A DNA stretch of 64,000 bases from assembly GCA_002749535.1 (NCBI GenBank), contig MZZL01000409.1, positions 3,778,775 to 3,842,774 of the forward strand. Direction: 5' to 3'. The notes below the pieces were generated by a model. The model was not told where the DNA came from, searched no databases, and saw nothing but the letters and a program-made list of their open reading frames with translations. The DNA comes from Apophysomyces variabilis (taxonomy: Eukaryota; Mucoromycota; Mucoromycetes; Mucorales; Mucoraceae). Below are positions 33,877 through 46,905 of this stretch, one piece after another (within the stretch, counting starts at the first letter, position 1; every line of letters begins with the position of its first letter). The translations under genes were made by a program, and so were the position numbers.

Positions 33877-36800
33877 ATGAAGAAGCTGAGGCAAACCCAA
33901 GGTGAAAACCGACGGGATCTCGTCACCTTGGCCTCTTTAACCAACGAGAGTCTTACCGCATGCTTAAGGACACGTTATGAAACAAACCAACCCTATACTT
34001 GGATAGGACATCATCTCGTTACCTTTCCATCTTTACTTCCTCCAAACGACGATGATGATGAAGCCAGTCTGGAGTATGTCTCAGCTTACAAAGCTCCCTC
34101 CCCGCCCTTCATGGAACCCCATATTTTTGGATTAATCAATAACGTGTACTTTAACATGCGGCGGACAGGATCGGATCAATCCGTCGTATTAAGGTAAATT
34201 TTTTTTTTATTTCATTGACCCATAAATTCATGCCCCTTGTACAGCGGCCTTTCCGGCAACGGCAAGCTCGATATCCGCCGCTTAATAGTCCGCCATTTGG
34301 TACGACTGAGTAGCCATAAGAAAGAAAGCAAGGTTCAAACCAACATCTTGGCCTCTCAACGACTACTCGAAGCCTTTGGCATTTCCTCTACTCACACAGG
34401 TAGCTCACGGTATGGCTATACGGCCGAAATCCAGTTCAACGAACGTGGGCGTATGGTCGGACAGAAATTGCTGTTCCATTATTTCTTCAAGGGTTATCAG
34501 AACTACGATATTCTTCACACCCTTTGTTCCACAGGTTCCGACGAAGAAAAATCTACCTTCCATCTCAACACTTCTTTCCGCTTTCTCTCGCGACAACCTT
34601 TCACCCCGGCCAATAGCGCCGACTGGGATACGATAAAGTCGGCCCTGAAAGTGTTTGTGAAACCATCCCGCATCATTCGACTGCTTGCAGCCATCCTTCA
34701 TTTGGGAAACCTGGTGTTTTTAGATCCGCCACGTGATCAAGAGGCAGCCTATGTCAAGAACCCGGACACCCTGGATCTTGTGGCAGATCTGTTAGGTCTC
34801 GATCCAAACGCCCTGGAAAACGTGCTTGTATTTAAGACAGCCATGATACGACGCGATATGACCACACTGATTTTAGACGCGCAACAAGCAGCAGCGCAAA
34901 GGGACGAACTCGCACAATGTCTGTATGGCCTGCTGATCGCTTGGCTTGTTGAACGAATCAACACCAAATTATGCAGCACAGAAGAAGATTACAGCAATTA
35001 TATATCGCTTGTTGACTTTCCATCCCAAGAGCAACAGCAGGAAGATCAGCAACAGCAACAAGCAATGGGTGATACTGTTGGTAACTGTGGCATGTTTAAT
35101 CACTTCGTGACGAATTTCGCTGCCGAGTGGATGCAGCAATACGTGATTACACGCCTATTTGACACGTCGGAACTACAGCAAGACGGCATACGGTTTGAAG
35201 GGCTGCAACCGGAACCTTACCCCGGCGCCCTGGATTTGCTTACAAAACCAAAGGGTCTGTGCGCATTGACGAACGCAGCAACGACGGATAAGCGAAAATT
35301 GACTCCCACTCAACTGGTCGAGTCATTCATGAAATATAATGGCAATCATCCTGCTTTTTCATCCAACACCGTGGACGCCGTTCGTCATTTTGGTATCCAG
35401 CATTTTTCTACAAAAGTCAGTTACAATCCGATGGATTTTGTGGAGAAAAATACCAATCAGATACCTGTCGACTTTGTATCCCTGTTTCGTGGCGGGTCCG
35501 ATATGCCGCCGTGTCGCAATACTTTCCTTGTAGACATCTTCAAACCCATTAGAACAGATACACATCCCAAGAATGATAACATCGTGATCGCAGCTCACTA
35601 TCCAGCCCAGCAACAACGTGCCCCTGGACGATTGGAAGATACGGAAGCAGCACCAGCTTCACAAGGAAACAGCGCTGGGACGACAGCGCTCGGTCAGGTT
35701 CAGACAGCGTTGGAGAAGCTCATGCATTCGCTTGACGGTACACGCCTGTGGCTCGTTTTCTGTCTACAACCATTTAATCAGATGGCACAACAGTTTGATA
35801 GCAAACATGTCCAAAATCAAATACAAATGTTTCGATTAACGGATATGGCAAAACAAATATTACAGAATAACTATTCCTTAACCTACAGGCATCAAGACTT
35901 TCTTGACCGATATGCCGTTCCGTTACATTCACTCGGCTTGGATCATACACGAATGGGTCGATCGCGGTGCGAAGCTGTTATAGACGCAATGCAATGGACA
36001 CCGATGGATGCCATTGTGGGTTCAACCAAGGTCAGACTAAAAAATGAACGCTAGTGTATTTGACCTTGTTTAATTCTCACACGTAAACAAAACTTTTTTT
36101 TTGTGTTTCACTGTAGATCTTCCTTAATGATAATGCTTGGCGATTGCTTGAAGATCAGCTACGTGCTTTAGAAAAAGACGATGTACGCCAGCAGACCAAA
36201 GATAATTCAGCGCGGAATTCATATCAGACTTCTCCTTCCGTCAGCACACAGAACTTACACGGGGTGGCTGCCGCAGCAGGCCTGCCGCCACCTTCACTTA
36301 GCTATACCGAGGATCAACGCTCTTACTATTCAGACGATGAACATAGTTGGAGTCGTAATGAGGAATCGTTCTATGGTTCGGATTCAAACACTGGATATGG
36401 AAACGCAATGGGTAAATCCGGGGTACAGCAACAAGAAGTAGAAGAGGATGAAGATGAAAAAGAAATGTCTGGAGCACGTAAACGTTGGCTTTTCCTCGTC
36501 TGGGCTTTGACATGGTGGATTCCAACATTTACTTTAATCCACTGCGGTGGCATGAGACGAAAAGACGTACGGATGGCATGGCGTGAAAAAGTCACCTTGT
36601 GTATTCTGATCTTCTTCATGTGTGCCTTTGTGATCTGGTTCCTGGTCTTCTTTGGTAGTTTAGTCTGTCCACATCAGGATGTCTTTGCACCTTCCGAATT
36701 GCAATCGCATTCAGACAAGAAAAACGCCTACGTTGCCATTCGTGGAGAGGTTTTCGATCTGACACAATTTGCTCCGTATCATTATCCAAATCTGGTGCCA

Positions 36801-39479
36801 CAAGATGTAATCCTAAGTTATGGCGGTAAAGACGTCACCAATCTTTTCCCGGTCCAAGTGTCGGCTCTCTGCCAAGGAATCACTGGTGAAGTCTCGCCCT
36901 ACGTATCCCTCGATTTTCAGAGAAACTTGACGGATCTCAATGCTCAATACCACGATTTTCGCTTTTCGACAGCCAATTACGAACCAGACTGGTACTATGA
37001 ACAACTGGTGATGCTACGAAAGAACTACAAGGTTGGCAACATGGGATATGAGCCTCAGGTAGTGGCCTTGGAAGCGCAACAAGCGACCGTTCAGAATAAG
37101 ATCAGCACAACTCGACAATGGGCAATCATTAACCAGAATATTTACGATCTTACTTGGTATCTGATGGGTGGTCGTTATCTGGTTGCACCGCCTGGCCAGC
37201 AGCCGCCTTCCGGCATTAGCACCGATTTCATGGACAGGTCCATCACTGATCTCTTCTGGCAAAAAGCTGGCCAAGACATTACCGATGCGTTCAATAATCT
37301 ACCGCTTGACAAGACCGTCAAGGACCGTCAACTGGTCTGCCTTCGCAATTTGTTCTTTGTCGGTGTAGTGGACAACCGTAATTCAACCAGATGTCAATTC
37401 TCTGCCTATCTGCTTTTGATCGTTACTTGTTTGCTAGCCAGTGTCATTGTCTTCAAGTTTTTGGCAGCCGTACGATTTGGAGGCCGTCGGGCGCCAGAAG
37501 AATTTGATAAGTTTGTCATCTGTCAAGTCACTTGTTATACTGAAGATGAAGAATCTCTTCGGAAAACAATTGATTCCATTGCAACCATGCGTTACGATGA
37601 TAAACGTAAACTTCTGTTCGTGATCTGCGACGGTATGATCGTCGGTAGTGGAAATGATCAACCGACCCCGCGAATTGTATTGGACATTCTTGGTGTCGAT
37701 CCTCACGTTGATCCAGAACCTTTATCTTTTGTTTCGGTTGGAGAAGGCCAGAAACAGCACAATATGGGTAAAATCTACTCTGGTCTTTATGAAGTATCGG
37801 GACACGTTGTCCCATATATTGTGGTTGTCAAGTGCGGCAAGCCAAGCGAGAGACAAAAACCAGGAAATCGTGGCAAGCGTGACTCACAGCTGGTGTTGAT
37901 GCAGTTCCTGAATCGCGTGCATTTTGATGCGCCCATGGTTCCGCTGCAGCTGGAAATCTATCATCAGATGAAAAACGTCATTGGTGTTCATCCGAGTTTC
38001 TATGAGTTTGTGCTGATGATGGATGCTGATACAGAAGTCATGCCGGACGGTCTGACCTACTTAGTTGCTAGCATGGTGCACGATTCAAAAATTATCGGTA
38101 TCTGCGGTGAGACATTGTTGGCAAACGAAAAAGATACGTGGGTGACTATGATCCAAGTATATGAGTATTTCATTTCGCATTACATGATCAAGGCTTTCGA
38201 GTCACTGTTCTCTACTGTCAGTTGTCTTCCTGGTTGTTTTACGATGTACCGTATACGTACGCTCGATGGCAAGCGACCACTATTTGCAAGCAACGATATC
38301 ATTCGGGATTATAGTGTCAATGTGGTTGATACACTGCATAAGAAGAATTTGCTGCATCTGGGTGAAGACCGTTACCTGACCACGCTCCTTCTTAAACATT
38401 TTCCTAATTTCAAGACGAAGTTCATGCCAGATGCTAAATGCCGTACCAATGCACCAGATTTGTGGAGCGTCTTGGTTTCCCAACGTCGACGATGGATTAA
38501 CTCAACCATTCATAATCTTGGCGAACTGGTTTTCTTACCTCGACTGTGTGGATTTTGCTGTTTCTCTATGCGTTTTGTCGTCATGCTGGATCTTGTCAGC
38601 ACCCTTGTCATGCCCGCATTGCTTGGCTATCTCGGTTACCTGATTTATCAACTGGCTACTTCAGACGGCAAAGTCCCTATTATTTCCGTAGCAACGATTG
38701 CTGGCACCTACGGTCTGCAAGCCATTCTATTCATCCTCAACCGCAAATGGGAATATATTCTTTGGATGATCGTTTCTCTGTTGGCTATCCCACTGTTTTC
38801 ATTCTACATTCCGGTATACGCTTACTGGCACTTCGATGACTTCTCTTGGGGTAATACCCGTGTGGTAGTTGGCGAAAAGGGCAAAAAGATGGCTGTGGCA
38901 GATGAAGGAGAGTTTGACCCTTCCAGCATCCCAACCATGACCTGGTCCGAATACGAAAAATCATTGTTGATGACCGATGATTACAGTGACAATCTTTCCC
39001 AGAGTACGAGCAGTATTGGCGGCCTTGGCAGATACCCAGGAAGGCAAGATCCTTATGCTCAGGATGCAACGAGCATGTACACCCACAGTATGATGATGCC
39101 ATCCTCGGCCTCTATGCCTCTTATTCCTGCACAACCAACGACGCCGCCACCCATGACGCCTATTCAACCGCCCGCTGTGATGCCTGCAGCCACTCGATCG
39201 GTCGCTTCATTTTCAGATCAACCGCTTGCTACAGCTGGAGCACCGATGCCCTGGTCTGGCAGTCGGCATTCTCTCATGATGGATGGCTTTAATGGCACGG
39301 GTCCACGCAACGAAGAAATTCTCCTCCAGGTCAAGCGGATACTTAACAACGCTGATTTAACGCGTATGACCAAAAAGCAAGTCCGAGAAGAGCTTCAGGC
39401 CATCTTTGGTGTCCCTATGAACGACCGCAAGGACTTTATTAACGCATGTATTGAAAACGTACTTCAAGGTCGGGTATAA
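33877..39479 (+). CDS. Chitin synthase with myosin motor-like domain (class V/VII type)
   Basis: Exons 33877-34193, 34245-36030, 36117-39479, giving 1821 aa. Domains in order: myosin-head-like domain (about 1-720), membrane segments, cytochrome b5-like lipid/steroid-binding region (about 899-960), GT2 chitin synthase core, C-terminal membrane bundle, and DEK_C domain (about 1763-1821, EEILLQVKRILNNADL). The GT core has DADTEVMPDG (about 1337), EDRYLTTLLL (about 1451) and QRRRWINSTIHN (about 1490), so catalysis should be intact: UDP-GlcNAc to chitin at the plasma membrane. The head is degenerate. The P-loop is GLSGNGKLD instead of the GESGSGKTE pattern, switch I (FNERGRMVGQKL) lacks the SSR core, and switch II (LVDFPSQ) lacks DxxGFE. 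It therefore probably binds no ATP and serves for targeting, as known for class VII enzymes. Length is typical of the class. Confidence 0.95.
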
Positions 39480-39798
39480 AGTATACCAGAATCACAGATA
39501 AAGCCTTTCCCGTTTTCCCGTTTTCTTGTTACTTTTTTTTTCAACTGTAACTTTTTCCTACACATTATAATTAAAAAAACATAGCGATGCTTTTGTAAGA
39601 TACGAAGATGAACGTTTGCAGAAGCTGTGTATGAGTACTCATTCAAGATTATCAGGGGAAGAAAATGATTATCAACGATGTAGTATGTCATGTCCTAGCT
39701 AGCACACAATAAGCTATGAACTCATCTCGATTGCATGAGTGATTAATTAAATAGGAAAGCCCAGCTTTATTGGTAGATATATACTAGATCTAGATCAA
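39480..39798. other. Spacer between convergent 3' ends
   Basis: 319 bases shared by the 3' UTRs of the chitin synthase (plus) and gamma-glutamyltransferase (minus). T-rich then A-rich; no gene. Confidence 0.4.
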
Positions 39799-42318
39799 CT
39801 AATATAACTCTGCTCCACCGAATTTTCGTGGATCACTTGCTGCTTGTAGACTACCATCAGCAGCACGTCCCACTGCTCCCACAGATGAGTTATCGTCCGT
39901 CTCGTTCAGGATATGGATCTAGAAAGGAAAGAGTTAGGAAGCCATATTGGTGCGTCAACGAATGTATTCCTACCGTATGGTTTCTATTCCGTAATGACGC
40001 GACGATTTCTTCATCAAACTCTGGCTCGATATCAACCTGATCCGGAAGCAGCTGATGATAGACCCTAGGGGCTTTTACCGCTTGATTCAAATCATGACCG
40101 TTATCGAGATAATTCAAAAAGACATTAACGACCGATGTGGTGATCTTGGAGCCTCCTGTGCCTCCTATAGCAAGTTCAAATTGACCATCTCGTTCAACGA
40201 TAAATGGTGCCATGGAGGATAGAGGACGTTTCCCCGGTGCTGCATAGTTACTCTTGCTGGGATATAGACCAAAATAATTAGGGTGACTATACATATTTTC
40301 TTTTTGGTTAGCGTATACGGAAATTACGTATTAGATTTGCTTGCTTCCTCTTCCTTACCCAGGGATGCCGAAATCGTCCATCTGGTTGTTTAGAACAATA
40401 CCAGTAACCGGATCCATAATCCTGGAGCCAAAACCCAAATTAACCGTACTTGTTAATGCAACTGCACCATCATCCTTGTCGACAACAGATATATGCATAG
40501 TTCCATGGTTGGATGTCGTGTCATATTTCAATCCATAATATGTTGGTGGACGTGTAGTATCCTTTGCAGATCGTTAGAGATCAATGTGTGTTTTTCTTAT
40601 CCTTTTTCTTTCATTCCGAATGCGGCATCCTACTTACATCGGATATGTTCCGCCTGATATCAGAGGCATAATCCTTGCTAAGGATCTCCTCCAAGCGGCT
40701 TTCAACATCGATAAAGTCAGAATCGCCCATCTCTGTCCGAATAGCATAACCAAATTTGAAAGCTTCCACAAGTCGATGAGTATTAAGGTCCTTTCTTGGG
40801 TCTGCCTCAAAATTAAACCGTTCCAGCACGTTGAGTATATTCAATAGGATAGGCCCACTTGAAGGCAATGAGCATGTGGTGACTTTCCGACCATGATAAT
40901 ACGTGCTAATGGGAGGACGAATCACAGCGTGATAAGATCGCATATCGTCAAGCGTCACGATTCCGCCCTTGGCCTGAGTGATATTCACCAAGGCTTCAGC
41001 AATAACACCCTATATGTGGCGGCTTCAGTACCAATCCGTCGCTCAAGCCAGTTCTTTTTTTTTCCAAAAGTTCATTCGCTTACATCATAAAAGATCTTTG
41101 ACCCATGCAAGGCAATTAATTCTAGCGAATCGGCAAGCTTCGTAAACTTGACATGATCGCCCACGCGGACAGGTCTTCGCTTCCCGCTTTCACCCTCTTC
41201 TACTCCATAGAGTTCTGCAAATAAGGGATCCTGAGACATCCAGCTCCAATATCCCTACATGGTTAACCCATTTATTATCACTTGCTCACTCAGTAAAAAG
41301 CTATTTACCTTCACTTTCTTTTCTAAAAGTTGGTGCGTCTTGAAACCATCGCGTGCTACTTTGATTGCAGGTGCAAAAACTTCCGCCCAGGGCAATCGAC
41401 CGTGTCTTTGGTGAGCCAGCTCAAAACCTTTGATTTCACCTCTATATAAGGAAATATCACGAATAAGTGACCTGGGGAACAAAGTTGTACAAAAAGATAA
41501 CTCAACGGTATAGCCACTGCAAGTCCGCCGTGCCTTGCCAACATAGGATCGTCCACAAACATATCATAAGTCGTTCCGGACGGGGCCATCTCTCGGAAAT
41601 CGATTGTTTCGAATGTTCCGTTAGGCGACCGAATCACCATCACGCCCCCACTGGTGACAGAAACAACAACAAAAAAAGGAAGAAGAGAGCATTGAATATG
41701 GCGTCATCGTGAGAGTTTATGACGCATTTTTACTTTACTTACCCGCCAATACCTGAAAACAGAAAGCGAAAGAGGAAATGAATTTCTTTCTCTTTTCGGT
41801 AGAAGAAGTCCAATAAAACCTACCAGAAAGAAAAGTATTCACTACACCAAGACACAAGGAAGCAGCAATGGCAGAATCCACAGCATTTCCTCCCTGTTGG
41901 AGAACTTTTGGGCAAATGATTAATTGTCTTTCTACGTCTGTCTCGTCTTAATTTGGGTATTACCTTGTATTCCCACATGGGCACATTCTTCGGACTCAGC
42001 TGCTACAGCGCCCTGAGTGTATGTACTTAATGCAGGCTCGTGAGGAGAAGGGCGATCTGAGGGTGCAGCACAACCTACAATGGAGAAAAAACAAGTCGGT
42101 AAATTGCATTATTGCTTAAAACAGGATAACGGTTTCCTTAAAATTTTCATATTTGGATCGAAAGTCAAACCTTGGATGACAAATAAACTCCCGGTAGTAA
42201 GAGCGATCATCGCAATGCCGAAGCATAACCAAATCCTTCGTCTGGTATGTCTAATAAAGCCATTTTTGGATGAAGACTTCACAAGGGGTTCGTATTCCTC
42301 GTCGGATGCATTCGACAT
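39799..42318 (-). CDS. Gamma-glutamyltransferase (GGT)
   Basis: Eleven exons on the minus strand: 42318-42171, 42074-41964, 41904-41824, 41752-41743, 41650-41507, 41441-41309, 41254-41084, 41009-40638, 40561-40359, 40286-39974, 39918-39799 (601 aa). GGT cleaves the gamma-glutamyl bond of glutathione and transfers it to water or amino acids. The N-terminus is a type II membrane anchor (IWLCFGIAMIALTTGSLFVI), so the enzyme faces the vacuole lumen or outside. The large subunit shows VLQQGGNAVDSAIAASL, SGIGGGGVMVI, and GEIKGFELAHQRHGRLPW. Autocleavage gives the catalytic Thr411 in SNHGTMHISVVDK. The small subunit has LNNQMDDFG, PGKRPLSSMAP and AIGGTGGSKI, and ends SDPRKFGGAELY. The conserved glycine loop is only restored by a 10-nt exon (41752-41743). 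Length is typical (about 570-650 aa). Identification is secure. Confidence 0.95.
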
Positions 42319-45300
42319 AATGTGACTAGAAAGCAAAATAAATCTTTAGGAAAGAAAAAGAGAATTGGAGCAAAAAAAAAAGAGGAAATTCAGGAAAAAG
42401 GAAAAAAAGAAAGAACGAACAGCAAAGCATGCTGTTTGTTATCGAAGGACGGGATTAGGTAAACCTTGAACTTCCCATTGGTTGCCAAGCAGAACACAGC
42501 ATCAGGGCGGCATATGGTCAGCTCTTTCTATGATTCTATCCTGCAGCAGCCACGTTATTGACTTTGTCTTCTGGAACAATTGACGTGTACACACAGTTGC
42601 ATGGAATATGGCCTGTGCAAACCTATCTTCGTTGTTGCGATCAAGCTTCCCATAATCACTAGATATACTACCTCGTCTGAAGTGAACCTTGATATGAAAC
42701 AGAAAAAGAAAAGATAACCAGGTTCGATACAGTGATTGGTCACCCAATCACTTGCTGGCTCTGCTTTCTCATTGGTGATGTTTGTATTACGAAACCCGTG
42801 CTGCTATGTTGACAAATGCTTTCGATGACTAATGTCATCATACCATGACCAAAGCACAGATGACGAACTTGAGAACTATACGAATACGATCTAGAATATA
42901 AACGGCGAGTGTTTTAATCAGAGAATAACCTATCTTGGCTATGCTTCCAACGCCTCATCTTCTAAACGTAAAAGCTATTCCATACCCATGGATTCAGCTA
43001 GTACAGTAATAAATCTATCTTTATAAGGCAAATCTAAGTTATTATTTACAAAGTCAATCTTTATTTGTCTATTTAAGTATTCCTTTTCTTCTTTCTTTTC
43101 CAAGTCTTGCAATGGCTCAGTATCAGAAAATGTTCAAAGAATGATTCTCCGCCAAGCTCTGACGTTCCCGGTGATGAGTCACGGGTATGGAATGACCCGT
43201 CATTGGCTGCAGCTTGCCTCATTCAGCTTAAGATATGGACAGTCGTTGTGTACAGCAGGAGCACATTGAACTATATGCACTTCTCACCTTAAAATGTATA
43301 GACTCGTGTTTTACTGAGGGTCTCATAGATTGTATAACTAGTTAGAGCGAGTAATTGTATACAAGAGCACTGTGACTTTTATGCCTCAGCAAGAGAAACC
43401 TCCATTCAGTAATGGGACCGTATGAAACGTTCTTCTCCCGGCCGGGAAGTTATGTTCGTTCTCATCCTGCAGCTAGGACGCAGCGAATTGCTTCCGGAGC
43501 GAGACTAAAATTCCCGGCCATCGCTTCTAGTATCAGCCTAACCGGGAAACTGACATGGCGTGTACTTCAACCTAACAAGACTAATTGCTTTTGTTATCCA
43601 AAAATTCAGTTCCTACAAAAATTTGGCAATGAATCCGAATAAAACGCTGTAAAAAGTCTGAGAGTCATGCAACATTTCCTTGTGGGAAGTATTCATTCCA
43701 AAGTTTCATGTCATTTTTGATTTCAATGTGAACGTTCCTATTGAATTTTAACTCTTTGACAGTCAATCTCCGTTCCGAGAAAACGCTTGGACAATACGAA
43801 GCGGAATTAATAAGCATCAAGCTCTTTATCTCAATTTTGACCGGGTAACTTGTGTCTCCTGACATTCTGATCGCGAAAATGAAAGTTTAGCGATCCGACT
43901 TGGCGAGTGCCTTTAGCAAAGGAAGAAACCAGTGAGACACAATAGTACCTATTGAAGTACCCTGTATATCAAAAGGTCTGAAAGAACACCTTACTCACTA
44001 ATGGATCGCATATTTTTCGATTGCATTAGCTACTGCTGTCAATGTACGTTTTATATGAAGCCCTAACTATCCCAATATGCATATGCCATCGAATATCTGC
44101 TGATGTTTGTGCTGGAAATGGTGTACAGGTGCCAGAATGAAAAAAATTACTCAAGTTGACAAGCTAAATGGTCAGCGCGCACTTACCATGACTAACGTAA
44201 GCTTGATGGAATGGTGATGCTGCTGTAGGAAACTCGGCTAACATTCTCCTTGTTCAAAGGATCACAAGGCTAGTAGCTTTTATGATTGAGGAACTTTATA
44301 ACAGCATATGATCAAGGCGAAGAGATAGATGGCCAGCATGGAAAGACAAGTGATAGCAACTTGATATTGCTTTCCACTTAAAACGCATTATTTGCTTGAC
44401 CTGCATTTACTATATAATGATTGGGAAAGCATTGGCACCTTTCACACTTAATTCTAGCTTTTTTTTTCTAATGTAAAGAGATGACATGTCTTTCACAGAA
44501 GCTTTTTCTTTCTGCAATGACGTTCATAAGACTTGATTCCGCTCTTTTTAGAACGCTGGCATTCTTTCTTTTTTTCATGCTTTAGTTGCTCTTTTTCTTA
44601 TGCACAAGTAGGCATGCCAGAAGCTGATTTGCTGCAGTACCGGATAAGGTTCATGCTGGAATTGGTAACTTTGGACCTGCAGATGCCGGAAGTCCTTATC
44701 CATGAGATCATATGCGCGTGCTTTGGGAGCTGAACATCGGGATAGCATACATACAGAGTAGTTAATCTATCTATCTATATCAAGTTCAGAGCACCTCACT
44801 GCATGTAATATAAAGCTTAATTGGTATTCAAATGGGTAAAAGACCTCATGAAAAGAAATGAGAGTCATCCAGAGAGAGAGCGGGGAGCTTTCCACTGTCG
44901 GGGTTAGAATAGAGCGTTGTGCCTTTTTTCTCTCTTTGCACACATGGCACCTTCTAATTTTGATTGGCGGCGTCTGCAAGGTCCTCCGATGCTTGAATGT
45001 GCCGTTTACCAAAAAGAAAAAGAAAAGTTTAAGGCGCAGATTAACAACAAACTATAGCCAGTCCCTTCCTGTGTGCTTATCCTAGGGATGTGGCTTACTG
45101 CGTTCAACCAGTTGACCCAAATGTTCTTCAGTGTGTTACCTGCATTAGGCTATCCATTAACCTTTTTTTATTATTGCTTTTCTTTTATCCGCTACAGAGC
45201 AAGTCTATTGCTCGGGAGCACAAAACACAGGCTGGATATCCAAACATGTTTAAGCCGAACCCAATGTGTGCTCAAACAAAACCGTTACATTCAGACAAAG

Positions 45301-46905
45301 TCTTTCTTTTAAAGATGGCACTTCTTGTCCAACGATGAAAAAAAAAAAAGTTTTTTCTTGCTTTGTCCAATCCGCGTTTCTTTATATCTCTCTTATTGCA
45401 TATTTGTATGATAACAATGACAAAAAGGACAAGCTTTCCGTAAGACAGTGGTCTCTCTTTCTCTTTCTACTGTGAGTTGTTTTCTATGCTCTTTCTGCTT
45501 TTGCATAAAACATGATCAAAAACCTGGCATCATCCTATCCTGATATGGATAATAGCTCTATTCCAGGGCAAAAAGAAAGGGTAAACTTAAAGACAATCTG
45601 ACCTTCATTATCACAAATTTGTTTCCCGTCATTGGACCTATGGTCTGCCGACCCTTTTAGCAAAGTGAATTAAAAGCAAGGCAAAAGGAAATACGATGAT
45701 GCGCTTACTGTTTATGATAAAGATAGTTGCGCATGTTCGTTTGTAAAACAGAACAAAACAGTGCTGCATCTTTGTATGGGTACGCTATTCCTTTTTTTTC
45801 TTTCTTTCGTTTGGACTTGTCTCTCTCTCTCTCTTCCTCTTTCTGTGTTAGTAATCCTAACTTTGTGAGACAACGTCAAAAGGAAATAAAAATGAGAAAA
45901 AAGAAATAGCTGAAGGACCAAAAAAGGCTTCTTTCCGAATAGCTGATAACATTCGATGCACTGATATGTCATCATAATGATTGAATACACAGATTCTTGG
46001 AAGGAAAGAAAGAAAGAGAAAAAAAAAAGGTTTAGCTTTGAGATCGCAGAAAAACAAAAGATGCCAAGATTCCCCCCATTACAAACCACGGGATCATAAC
46101 GAAGATAAGCTAGCACTTACTTTACAACTCACAACTTCTCTTTTACCCTTTGACTATCCACTTTTCATGTTACTGATCGTTTCTAGCGATGGTGTGATTT
46201 TCCCAGGCTGATTCATCTATTAAGCTGATGGATTCCCTTTTTGAAATGGCGACCCTATTTGTTTTAAAATGGGAATATCAGCGAGCATAAACAATTACCC
46301 TTTGAGGGACATCGGGTGGTCTTGTATCACCAGTCACTCACCAAATGATGGATTCAAAGTCCTTTCTTTTTTTTTTTCGTACTGCGAGAACACGTCCGCC
46401 ACTCTGCAAAACGCATGTGCAATCATTTGGTGTAACTTAATCACGTTAGACCAGGAAATAAGTGAAACAGTCATCCAAAGAAAAAGTGAGATAATAACTT
46501 GTATTGCATGTATTATTGTAAGGGATACGAATGTTCACAAAGGTGGATAAACAGTTTCTGGATGTTACATTAAGAAAATAAAAAAGAAAGGAAAAATATC
46601 AGGTAGGCAAAGGAAAAAAAAATGCGCAAAATTAGGCGGAAATCAAAAAAGAAAAGAAAGTCCCTCGAAAAAAAAAGGCACGCAGCTCATAAGCTGCACG
46701 TACACTACACTGCAGATGAAGTAGAGGATAAAAAGAAAAGAAAAAGTATACAAGATAGTGATGATGTTAGCTAATTAAAGGTACAAAACGGTACCTCCCT
46801 TTTAAGATTAAATACGGTGCATCTAGAAAGCAAAAAGAAAAAAAATAATGGTGTTTGGTTTGGGTGCGTTTGTATATACGTATGGTGTGGTGGTATTGGT
46901 TTTCC
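42319..46905. other. Intergenic, 4.6 kb, no supported gene
   Basis: The largest empty stretch. A minus-strand frame at 43665-43865 (66 codons; VKIEIKSLMLINSASYC, LKFNRNVHIEIKNDMKLW) has protein-like composition but no start context or continuation, and may be a relic. Simple tracts: CTAT repeats near 44766-44778, CT repeats near 45821-45842, poly-A/purine runs 46555-46740. The stretch next to 46906 is the 3' side of the glycosyltransferase gene. Confidence 0.45.

Noticed and set aside
43665..43865. 66-codon minus-strand frame with protein-like composition
   Set aside because: No continuation in either direction and no homology I recognise; mentioned only as a possible relic.
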